NCBI GenBank assembly: GCA_017527415.1
Contig: JAFXQA010000018.1
Coordinates: 1 to 52,621 of the forward strand
Origin: Bacteroidales bacterium
Lineage (GTDB): Bacteria; Bacteroidota; Bacteroidia; Bacteroidales; UBA932
Direction of reading: 5' to 3'
DNA length: 52,621 bases
Shown here: one piece after another, positions 8,470 to 15,195 of the stretch
Layout: each line of letters begins with the position of its first letter
Position numbering within the stretch: position 1 is the first letter of the stretch
Program-made: the position numbers and the translations under genes
Notes under the pieces: model-generated
Told to the model about the DNA's origin: nothing
The model's input: only the letters and a program-made list of their open reading frames with translations
Database searches by the model: none

Positions 8470-9603
8470 ATGAAAAAGTTTTTATGCTGGACCGTCGGCA
8501 TCATTGCCGCAATCTGCATCGCGGTCGCCTGCATCTGGGGCGGCGAAATCCGCACACTGCGTACCGTTGCAACCGTTGACGGTAACGAATACCTCTGGCA
8601 GATGGAGTATAAGGCCGCCTATGACCTGGACGACCTGATTTCCAAGGACATAGATTCCAACGCCAAACTGCTGAAATATGTCATCGGCCGCGTCGGCAAG
8701 GGCCTTCCCATCAAAATCAAGAGTTCGCAGGTCGCCGATGAAAACGGAGAGATGCAAACGATGAACTGCACGAGTTTCCAGGCTGCGCAGTCAGATGGCA
8801 GCGGTTTCTGGTATGGACGCAACTACGACTTTTACAAAAATCCCACTATGGTCACTATCTCCCGACCCAAGAACGGATATGCTTCCATCGCGGTCAGCGA
8901 TATGTCTCACTTCGGCTACGGGCTGGAAAAACTTCCCTCCAAGTTCCTTGCGAGAATGAACTGCCTGGCATCCATCTACGCCCCCGTGGATGGAATCAAC
9001 GAAAAGGGGCTCTGCACCTCGATCATGGCCCTGCCCAGGCAGGCTGCGCAGCAGGAAAGCGGAAAACACAAGGTGGGCACTACGGTAATTATGCGTCTCT
9101 GGCTGGACAGGTGCACTACCGTACAGGAAGCCCTCGACCTGGCAGCATCGCTGGATATATGCCATGATGCCGCTGTAGGGTCGGGTTATCATTATATGGT
9201 GGCAGATGCCTTCGGAGATTGCGCGGTATTGGAATTCGACAAGGAGGATGGATGGAAGTCGATGATTGTGCGCAAAACTGAGGGAGCGAATTCTATGCTG
9301 GTGACCAACCATCTACTCTCAGAGAAATACTATACTACCGTGCCGGATATCGCTGTCGGCAACCCTCACAGCAAGAGTTGGTGGCGCTACGAGACCGCCG
9401 GCGCCTATCTGGCTGACCATCAGGGAATTCTGAGCCTTGAGGAAGCTCAGGAGTGCCTTGCCCAGGTGCATTGGAAAGACCTTCTCTGGGATGACGGCAC
9501 CGTGGAAGACACCCAGTACAGCAATGTCTATGATCAAGAGACTATCACTCTGGCCCTGCGCAACTGGAATGATTACGACAAAACGGTTCATTTCAGTCTC
9601 TAG
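8470..9603 (+). CDS. Membrane-anchored Ntn-type amidohydrolase (C45 / choloylglycine hydrolase-like)
   Basis: A 377-residue protein of the linear-amide C-N hydrolase group, N-terminal nucleophile enzymes that include bile salt hydrolase and isopenicillin acyltransferase relatives. An N-terminal hydrophobic segment (about 5-23, ending VACIW) suggests a membrane or lipid anchor. The presumed nucleophile is C100 in MNCTSFQA. It is followed by the family phrase YGRNYDF (about 115-121), then GINEKGLCTSIM and an Asn-containing TNHLLSE segment. In soluble relatives Cys is exposed by autocleavage; here the roughly 99 residues before it would be a propeptide or anchor. The substrate is unknown, with amidated lipid, bile acid or acyl amino acid all possible. 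Inverted repeat arrays A and B flank the gene. Confidence 0.75.
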   Translation: MKKFLCWTVGIIAAICIAVACIWGGEIRTLRTVATVDGNEYLWQMEYKAAYDLDDLISKDIDSNAKLLKYVIGRVGKGLPIKIKSSQVADENGEMQTMNCTSFQAAQSDGSGFWYGRNYDFYKNPTMVTISRPKNGYASIAVSDMSHFGYGLEKLPSKFLARMNCLASIYAPVDGINEKGLCTSIMALPRQAAQQESGKHKVGTTVIMRLWLDRCTTVQEALDLAASLDICHDAAVGSGYHYMVADAFGDCAVLEFDKEDGWKSMIVRKTEGANSMLVTNHLLSEKYYTTVPDIAVGNPHSKSWWRYETAGAYLADHQGILSLEEAQECLAQVHWKDLLWDDGTVEDTQYSNVYDQETITLALRNWNDYDKTVHFSL

Positions 9604-9704
9604 TCTTACTTTTTTTCAGGCTGCTTCTGGCTTATTGACTTGATATTCATTAAGTAATTGTTTGTCACGGATATAAGTAGCGGCAAACATTTATTTCAGA
9701 ATTT

Positions 9705-9740
9705 ACCCCCGGTTTGGACTACCCTCCATGTTCCGGGGGT
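9705..9740. repeat. GC-rich inverted repeat upstream of the transposase promoter
   Basis: ACCCCCGG (9705-9712) and CCGGGGGT (9733-9740) are perfect inverted copies with a 20-nt loop. There is no T-run after it on the plus strand, so it is not a textbook terminator. It sits directly before the -7 box at 9744. Confidence 0.5.
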
Positions 9741-9743
9741 TAT

Positions 9744-9751
9744 TATATTTG
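9744..9751 (+). promoter_or_regulatory. -7 box preceding array B and the transposase
   Basis: TATATTTG fits TAnnTTTG. A TTTG lies at 9713-9716, but the 27-nt gap is too long for a standard -33. If used, transcription would begin near 9757 and place all of array B in the leader of the transposase mRNA. Confidence 0.45.
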
Positions 9752-9776
9752 CGCCGCAGATGCAACAACACTGCAT

Positions 9777-9943
9777 AAATACACTTGCGGTTGGCAAACT
9801 GGCAGGAGCACGCTCAATAAAACCACCGAAATGCACTTGGAACCGGCAAAACCGGCATGGCACAAACAAAAAAGCTTGTAAAGTGCACTTGGATCAAGGC
9901 AAACGGCCATTACAATAGCGTATTATCAACTAAAATGCATCTG
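9777..9943 (+). repeat. Repeat array B: three to four 52-bp-period units
   Basis: CACTTG lies at 9782, 9834 and 9886, exactly 52 bp apart; a degenerate fourth copy (CATCTG in ATGCATCTGCG) falls at 9938, again at +52. The best unit starts AAATGCACTTGG (9829), followed by the small hairpin CCGGCAAAACCGG and GCACAAACAAAAAAG. The unit at 9881-9890 carries the palindrome AAGTGCACTT. The array ends 10 nt before the transposase start codon. Confidence 0.87.
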
Positions 9944-9953
9944 CGAGTGTAAT

Positions 9954-10877
9954 ATGTTCGGAATACTATCACCCATCGAAGAATTATTCAATTCATCCGG
10001 TCCGTTTTTCCACCTCTACACGAGGGGAATCGAGGACGAAGTCGTGTTCGCCTCTGAAAAAGACTACGCTATGGTCAATAACATTATTGCCCTTGCAATA
10101 AGCCAGTCAAACTGCAGGATTCTGGCCATGTCAATTATGTCTAATCATCTCCATTTCATTTTGGAAGGGAGCCCTGAGACATGTTTGTCTTTCTTTGAAC
10201 TTATTATCGTCCAACTCCGCAGGTATTATATCCGGCATGGGAACGGAAGAGCCATTGAGCAGATGAAACCGGAACTCCAACCAATCAGCAATCTGATGCA
10301 ACTCAGGAATGAGATCGCGTATGTCATACGTAATCCTTTTGTTGCAAGAAACGATGTTAACCCACTTGCTTATAAGTGGTGTTCAGGATACTTATACTTC
10401 AATCCGCTTCTTGATACTTCCGGCATTGACCTGAACTCCCTTTCCATGCGTGCATTTTACACCTTTTCGGGGTCAAGGTTACTGGAGAAACCAGCGGAGG
10501 GAGCTATTTTTGTTAAAGATGGTGTCGCCAATCCAGCTTCTTTTATCGATTACAAAAGAGCCATGTCATTTTATGATGACGCCAGACAATTCCTGTATTT
10601 CGTATTTAAAAATATCGAAGGGCAGATCGAGACGTCGAGGCGCTTGGGTGAATTGCCGAAACTGAACGATCCAGAAATGTTATCTCTTTCTTTCAAGTTA
10701 TGTCGGACGATGTTTAGAGCAGCGTCACCGAAGGAACTGTCGGATGATAAGAAAAAGAAACTGGCGTTGAAGTTGAAAAATGATTTTTGTGCTTCGAACA
10801 AGCAAATTGCTCGTTGTGCGAGTTTATCCTTGTCGGAGGTCAACGAATTGTTCCCCCTCTCCGCCCCTTCGCAATAA
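9954..10877 (+). CDS. Y1 (HUH) transposase, REP-associated RAYT type
   Basis: A 307-residue protein with the RAYT/IS200-like single-strand transposase fold. Visible marks: an N-terminal FFHLYTRGIEDEVVF strand pair (18-32), the HUH metal motif H65-L-H67 in MSNHLHFIL, and Y123 in AYVIRNPFVARNDVNP, which matches the RAYT YIHxNPVRA pattern and is the likely catalytic tyrosine. KWCSGYLYF corresponds to the usual WPWSSY. Residues 150-307 are an extension lacking in IS200 TnpA; its end (NKQIARCASLSLSEVNELF) looks like a helix-turn-helix. The gene appears AT-richer than its neighbours, suggesting transfer. Arrays B and C flank it closely, as REP repeats flank RAYT genes. The reading frame is intact. 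Confidence 0.85.
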   Translation: MFGILSPIEELFNSSGPFFHLYTRGIEDEVVFASEKDYAMVNNIIALAISQSNCRILAMSIMSNHLHFILEGSPETCLSFFELIIVQLRRYYIRHGNGRAIEQMKPELQPISNLMQLRNEIAYVIRNPFVARNDVNPLAYKWCSGYLYFNPLLDTSGIDLNSLSMRAFYTFSGSRLLEKPAEGAIFVKDGVANPASFIDYKRAMSFYDDARQFLYFVFKNIEGQIETSRRLGELPKLNDPEMLSLSFKLCRTMFRAASPKELSDDKKKKLALKLKNDFCASNKQIARCASLSLSEVNELFPLSAPSQ

Positions 10878-10900
10878 TCACCGCCAGCATAGAGTGGATT

Positions 10901-11020
10901 GAATGCACTTGGAATGGGCAAAAACCCGGTTGCACAAGCAAAAAAGGCATTCGAATGAACTTGGAATGGCTAAAACCGGTCATTCAGGTGCGAAAAAGAG
11001 GGGGAAATGCACTTGGGTGG
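10901..11020 (+). repeat. Repeat array C: three 52-bp-period units
   Basis: CACTTG at 10906, a variant AACTTG at 10958, and CACTTG at 11010 keep the exact 52-bp spacing. Units read AATGCACTTGGAATGGGC, then AAAAACCC, then GCACAAGCAAAAAAGG, closely matching array B. Same orientation as B. It starts 24 nt after the transposase stop and ends about 10 nt before the nadD stop. Confidence 0.85.
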
Positions 11021-11029
11021 TGCGAGGGG

Positions 11030-11599
11030 TTACATCAACCAGGCAGAGACGTCGCGACCTTCGCAGATGGCCTGCCGGAGTTCGGTAGAGGAGATGTCGA
11101 CCAACGGGGCATTTATCAAAGTTACGTGGCAGCGGAGATGACGCCGGCGGCAAAGGATGCGAAGTTCGGAAAGAAGTGCGGGGGCATCATAGCCGGGGCG
11201 CGGATAAACCACGATTTCGAACTTGGAAAGCAGACGCCTGAAGCAGCGCCAGCGGGGAAGCCCGGAAATATTGTCCGCCCCTATCACCAACACGAACTCA
11301 TTCCCCGGTTCCCGCAAACGAAGGGCATCCAAAGTGCGGATAGTATAGTTTGGAGGATCCATTCCCAACTCGATATCATCCACCTTCACCCTCAGCGACG
11401 GATGCCTGGCCACGGCCGCACACGCAGCCTCATAACGACGCCGGGCATTCAGTGCCTTGGAAGCATCCTTGAACGGGTTCTGAGGAGACACTATCAGATA
11501 AGTGCAGTCGAAGCCTCCGGGCCCGGTCAAATATTCGAGTATCGCCTGATGCCCGATATGAAGGGGATCGAATGACCCGGGGTAGACCGCAACTTTCAT
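11030..11599 (-). CDS. nadD: Nicotinate-nucleotide adenylyltransferase
   Basis: A 189-residue NadD that transfers AMP from ATP to nicotinate mononucleotide in NAD synthesis. The nucleotidyltransferase signature GSFDPLHIGH sits at residues 8-17 and the C-terminal ISSTELR motif near residue 170. The PPNYTIRTLDALR and GADNISGLPRW phrases are typical. Length matches the family. It lies 12 nt downstream of gmk in the same direction, the order often seen in Bacteroidales, and presumably shares the gmk promoter. With pnuC at 1.2 kb the window has two NAD-related genes, but they are not linked in an operon. Confidence 0.95.
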   Translation of the reverse strand: MKVAVYPGSFDPLHIGHQAILEYLTGPGGFDCTYLIVSPQNPFKDASKALNARRRYEAACAAVARHPSLRVKVDDIELGMDPPNYTIRTLDALRLREPGNEFVLVIGADNISGLPRWRCFRRLLSKFEIVVYPRPGYDAPALLSELRILCRRRHLRCHVTLINAPLVDISSTELRQAICEGRDVSAWLM

Positions 11600-11611
11600 C
11601 CGAACAGAAAA

Positions 11612-12178
11612 TTACTCTGAAAGGAAATCATCAACAACCTTCTCGGCATCTGCAAAAGCGGTCGCGAGGTCGTCATTCACCAGAACATAATCGAATTGGC
11701 TTTCGTAAGTCATCTCTTCGGCAGCCTTGGCCACACGCTCTTCGATTGCCTCCATGGAATCTGTCTTGCGGGCAATCAGGCGCTGGCGGAGCACTTCCAC
11801 CGACGGTGCCTTGATAAACACCGAAAGCGCAGCATCGCCGAAATAATTCTTAAGATTCACTCCGCCCTTCACATCCACATCGAAGATGATTACGTGCCCC
11901 TTGGCCCAGATGCGGTCCACCTCACTTTTCAAAGTTCCGTAGTAGCGGCCGGCATACACCTGCTCATACTCAACAAAGGCATCTTCCTTAATCAGACGAC
12001 GGAACTTTTCTACCGGAAGGAAATAATACTCCACACCATCCTGCTCTATGCCGCGTGGTGGCCTGGACGTTGCTGAAACAGAGAATTCCATTTCGGGATG
12101 AAGCCCAAGGATATGTTGGACAACGGTGCTTTTACCTGAACCGGAAGGGGCGGAAAAAATGACAACCTTATTGCTCAT
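11612..12178 (-). CDS. gmk: Guanylate kinase
   Basis: A 188-residue kinase converting GMP to GDP. The P-loop SAPSGSGKST is at residues 9-18, and the GMP-binding region SVSATSRPPRGIEQDGVEYYFL follows directly; the lid carries RLIARKTDSMEAIEERV. ATG 12178 (MSNKVVIFSAP) is chosen; a GTG at 12196 in frame would add six residues but lies on the predicted -7 box, leaving no room for a leader. It is followed by nadD 12 nt downstream. Confidence 0.96.
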   Translation of the reverse strand: MSNKVVIFSAPSGSGKSTVVQHILGLHPEMEFSVSATSRPPRGIEQDGVEYYFLPVEKFRRLIKEDAFVEYEQVYAGRYYGTLKSEVDRIWAKGHVIIFDVDVKGGVNLKNYFGDAALSVFIKAPSVEVLRQRLIARKTDSMEAIEERVAKAAEEMTYESQFDYVLVNDDLATAFADAEKVVDDFLSE

Positions 12179-12195
12179 CACATGATTTGTTTCCA

Positions 12196-12224
12196 CAAAT
12201 TTAACAAATTCTCAAAATTCACAA
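12196..12224 (-). promoter_or_regulatory. gmk-nadD promoter
   Basis: On the minus strand TTG (complement of 12222-12224), 18 nt, then TAAATTTG (complement of 12196-12203) matches the Bacteroidota consensus. The leader to ATG 12178 would be very short. Confidence 0.55.
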
Positions 12225-12263
12225 TCCAATTGCCAAAAATCAAACTTCTACACCTGGTCAAAA

Positions 12264-12295
12264 TTTGCAGTTCATCAGGATTCTGAGTATTTTTG
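12264..12295 (+). promoter_or_regulatory. Promoter of the dehydrogenase/aldolase operon
   Basis: TTTG (12264-12267), a 20-nt spacer and TATTTTTG (12288-12295) fit the consensus. It precedes seven co-directional genes with gaps no longer than 47 nt, ending at 23299. Confidence 0.6.
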
Positions 12296-12328
12296 TTGTC
12301 TAAATAAAGTATTTACTAAAACCAAATA

Positions 12329-13756
12329 ATGGCACAAGTCGTGATAATGCCCAAACAGGGCCAGTCTGTGGAGAGCTGCATAGTCTCCGAATTCAAAAAA
12401 AAGGTCGGCGATACCGTCAAGAAGGGTGATATCCTCTTTGGATACGAGACCGACAAAGCCACTTTCGAAGAAGAATCCCAGGTAGAGGGCACCGTCCTCG
12501 CCATATTCTATAAGGATGGCGACGAAATCCCGGTGCTTCAGAACGTCATGGTCATCGGCCAGCCCGGCGAGTCTTTCGCCGAATTTGCCCCGGCAAGTGG
12601 CGGACAGGGAGCCGGTCAATCGGCAGGCACAACCCCGGCAAAACCCGCTGGAGACGGAGGCGCACCCTCCGGAACCTACGCCACCCTCGGCTTAGAGGGA
12701 GGGGCCCAAGCCGCCGGCTTGGGAGGGGCGAAGCGCAGCGAAGCGGTTGAGGAGGGTGTAACCTCCGCGACAGCCGTCATTCCCGGCGCACCCGCATCTC
12801 CCCGTGCACGCAAGATTGCAGAAGAGAAATCAGTCAATCTGGATGCCTTAGCCGGAAGTGGTCCTGGCGGACGCATCATCGCCCGTGATGTGGAAGCGGC
12901 GGCAGCGGCCCAGGGCAAACTCAGCGGCCTCGCAAAGGCAAGGATGGCTGAAGGCGGATTCGTCCCCGGAGAAGGCAGCGGCCTGGCAGGCACCGTCAAG
13001 GGCGGAGACCTCAAGGTCTGGAAGCCAAACCATACCGACATAGCGGGAGAAGGCAGCGAATTCGAAGTCGTGAAGATGAGCAACATGCGCAAGCTGATTG
13101 CCAAGAGCATGTACAATTCCCTGCAGAACTCCGCCCAGCTCACCCATATGCTCGGGGCGGACGCCCGCAAGGTCCAGGCTCTTCGCAAGAAAGCCAAGAA
13201 AGCCCTGGAGGAAGGGAAAATCGATGCCAACATCACCATCAACGACTTCGTCTGCTTCGCCGTCATCAAGGCCCTGCAGAAATTCCCGAACGTCAATTCC
13301 CACTGCCTCGGAGACGCCATGCGCATCTTCAAGGCGGTCAACCTCGGCTGCGCGGTGGATACCGAGCGCGGCCTGATGGTGCCCGTCATCAAAGGCGCTG
13401 ACACTCTCGACATCATCTCCCTCAGCAAAGAACTCAAGAAGGCCGCCGATGCCTGCAAGAAGGGAGCTTTCAATCCTGACCTGCTCGCCAGCGAAGCCGG
13501 CAGCTTCACCGTCAGCAACCTCGGCGGATACGGAGTGGAGTGGTTCACCCCCATCATTAATGTCCCCCAGAGTGCCATCCTCGGTGTCGGAACCATCGTT
13601 CCCAGGCCCAAGGATCTGGGCTCCGGCGTATACGCATTCGTGCCTTACCTGGGCCTCAGCCTCACCTACGACCACCGCGCAATCGACGGCGGCGAGGCTA
13701 CCAGGTTCCTCAAGCAGGTTGCGACGGAAATCGAAACGTTGGAAGTGGAATTCTAG
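12329..13756 (+). CDS. 2-oxoacid dehydrogenase E2 (dihydrolipoamide acyltransferase)
   Basis: A 475-residue E2 core subunit. One N-terminal lipoyl domain carries the lipoylated K43 in YETDKATF. A flexible Ala/Gly linker follows, then the peripheral subunit-binding domain (about 153-190; ASPRARKIAEE and GSGPGGRIIARDV), and a catalytic acyltransferase domain ending with H449-R-A-I-D453-G-G, the CoA-dependent active site. The linker (about residues 119-143) is encoded by a GC-rich, hairpin-rich repeat that looks inserted (see the repeat at 12684-12756). First gene of the operon; lplA at 29.8 kb could supply lipoate. Acyl specificity (pyruvate, branched-chain or acetoin) is not readable. Confidence 0.92.
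   Translation: MAQVVIMPKQGQSVESCIVSEFKKKVGDTVKKGDILFGYETDKATFEEESQVEGTVLAIFYKDGDEIPVLQNVMVIGQPGESFAEFAPASGGQGAGQSAGTTPAKPAGDGGAPSGTYATLGLEGGAQAAGLGGAKRSEAVEEGVTSATAVIPGAPASPRARKIAEEKSVNLDALAGSGPGGRIIARDVEAAAAAQGKLSGLAKARMAEGGFVPGEGSGLAGTVKGGDLKVWKPNHTDIAGEGSEFEVVKMSNMRKLIAKSMYNSLQNSAQLTHMLGADARKVQALRKKAKKALEEGKIDANITINDFVCFAVIKALQKFPNVNSHCLGDAMRIFKAVNLGCAVDTERGLMVPVIKGADTLDIISLSKELKKAADACKKGAFNPDLLASEAGSFTVSNLGGYGVEWFTPIINVPQSAILGVGTIVPRPKDLGSGVYAFVPYLGLSLTYDHRAIDGGEATRFLKQVATEIETLEVEF
12684..12756 (+). repeat. GC-rich hairpin repeat inside the E2 linker
   Basis: Contains CCCTC/GAGGG (12684-12699), a 19-nt near-perfect palindrome CCCAAGCCGCCGGCTTGGG (12705-12723), the direct repeat GCGAAGC-GCA-GCGAAGC, and GGAGG/CCTCC (12741-12756). 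Similar text occurs in two other coding linkers (19345-19400 and 51062-51150), suggesting a dispersed element that keeps the frame. Confidence 0.5.
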
Positions 13757-13790
13757 ATTCCTTCACTTCGTTCGGAATGACAAAACAAAA
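13757..13790 (+). repeat. Short stem-loop repeat between E2 and E3 genes
   Basis: ATTCC (13757-13761) pairs with GGAAT (13774-13778) around TTCACTTCGTTC, followed by GACAAAAC. This form (attcc-ttcgttc-ggaatgaca) resembles a short intergenic repeat I recall from many bacterial genomes. It fills most of the 47-nt gap between E2 and E3. Confidence 0.45.
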
Positions 13791-13803
13791 CAACATCAAA
13801 TAA

Positions 13804-15192
13804 ATGGAACAGATTTTTGATTTAGCGATTATCGGTGGAGGCCCTGGCGGATATGTTGCCGCAGAGAGGGCCGGAGCCGAAGGTCTGAATGTAGTACTGT
13901 TCGAGCGCAAGAGCCTCGGCGGTGTTTGCCTGAACGAAGGATGCATCCCCACCAAGACCCTGCTCTACAGCGCAAAAGTTTACAATTACGCCAAGGATGG
14001 CGACCATTACGGGGTTTACACCGAGAATCCCACTTTCAAGTATGACGAGATTGTTGCCCGCAAGAACAAAGTTGTCAAAAAACTGGTTGCCGGCGTCAAG
14101 GCCGCGATGAAGGCCAACAAGGTGACGGTAGTCGATCAGCAGGCAGTCATCGAAGGCCGCGGCAAAGATGGCATCACTATCAAGGCCGGTGAAGAATCTT
14201 ACACCGCAAAGAACCTCCTTATCTGCGCAGGTTCCGAAGCTGCCGTCCCTCCTTTCCCGGGCCTCAAGGAAGCAGGCGACGTAATCGTCACCAACCGTGA
14301 GATCCTCGCTCTCGAGGAGCAGCCCAAGGAACTCGTGGTTATCGGCGGCGGTGTCATCGGAATGGAGTTCGCAGCCTTCTACAGCACCCTCGGCACCAAG
14401 GTGACGGTGGTGGAGATGCTCCCCAAGATCCTCGGTCCTCTGGACGACGAAATCAGCGCGATGCTCCAGAAGCAATACGAAAAGAAAGGTATCCAGTTCT
14501 GCCTCAAGTGCAAGGTCACCGGAATCGAAGGCAATACCGTGGTATATGAAGATCCCGAAGGCAACACCCAGCGCGTCTCCGGCGACAAGATCCTCGTGAG
14601 CGTCGGCCGCCGTGCAAACCTGCAGGGCTACGGACTCGAGAATCTTGGCGTCGAATTCGCCCTCAATCCCGCAGGCCGTCCCTACGGCATCAAGGTGGAT
14701 GAGCATATGCGTACCAACATCCCCGGTGTCTATGCCGCAGGCGACGTGACCGGTTTCTCGATGCTCGCACACACAGCATCCCGCGAAGGCGAGGTCGCAG
14801 TCAACAACATCCTCGGCAAGAAGGATCATATGCGCTACAACGCTATCCCCGGAGTCGTCTACACCAACCCCGAGGTCGCCGGCACCGGCATCACCGAAGA
14901 AGAAGCCAAGAAGCAGGGCATCGACTACAAGGTCGTCAAACTCCCTATGGCCTATTCCGGCCGATTCGTGGCAGAAAACGAGCGCGGCGAGGGCATCTGC
15001 AAGATCATCGTCGGCGCGAAATATCACGAGGTGCTCGGCGTCCATATGATGGGCAACCCCTGCTCCGAAATAATCAACGCAGCCTGCATTGCCATCGAGC
15101 AGGAAATGACTCTCGAGCAGCTCAAAGAGGTGGTATTCCCCCACCCCACCGTATCTGAAATCATCAAAGAAACCGCATTTACAATAAGATAA
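13804..15192 (+). CDS. lpdA: Dihydrolipoyl dehydrogenase (E3)
   Basis: A 462-residue FAD disulfide oxidoreductase that reoxidises dihydrolipoamide with NAD+. The FAD motif GGGPGGYVAAERAG is near residues 11-24. The redox disulfide is C42-L-N-E-G-C47. The NAD motif GGGVIGMEFAAF and the second FAD motif VYAAGDVTG are present, and the dimer-interface active-site motif FPHPTVSE lies near the C-terminus. Length is typical. It sits between the E2 and fused E1 genes, 3 nt before E1, so it is most likely the dedicated E3 of this complex. Confidence 0.96.
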   Translation: MEQIFDLAIIGGGPGGYVAAERAGAEGLNVVLFERKSLGGVCLNEGCIPTKTLLYSAKVYNYAKDGDHYGVYTENPTFKYDEIVARKNKVVKKLVAGVKAAMKANKVTVVDQQAVIEGRGKDGITIKAGEESYTAKNLLICAGSEAAVPPFPGLKEAGDVIVTNREILALEEQPKELVVIGGGVIGMEFAAFYSTLGTKVTVVEMLPKILGPLDDEISAMLQKQYEKKGIQFCLKCKVTGIEGNTVVYEDPEGNTQRVSGDKILVSVGRRANLQGYGLENLGVEFALNPAGRPYGIKVDEHMRTNIPGVYAAGDVTGFSMLAHTASREGEVAVNNILGKKDHMRYNAIPGVVYTNPEVAGTGITEEEAKKQGIDYKVVKLPMAYSGRFVAENERGEGICKIIVGAKYHEVLGVHMMGNPCSEIINAACIAIEQEMTLEQLKEVVFPHPTVSEIIKETAFTIR

Positions 15193-15195
15193 GCC

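Larger units (their letters stand above)
9604..9776. other. Non-coding stretch before array B
   Basis: Together with array B (to 9953) this makes a 350-nt gene-free interval. Apart from the GC-rich inverted repeat and -7 box listed separately, I see only AT-rich sequence with no open frame of interest. Confidence 0.5.

Noticed and set aside
8290..11020. CRISPR-like arrays
   Set aside because: The period is regular, but conserved and variable parts are mixed through the whole 52-bp unit, there are only three or four units, and no cas gene is nearby.
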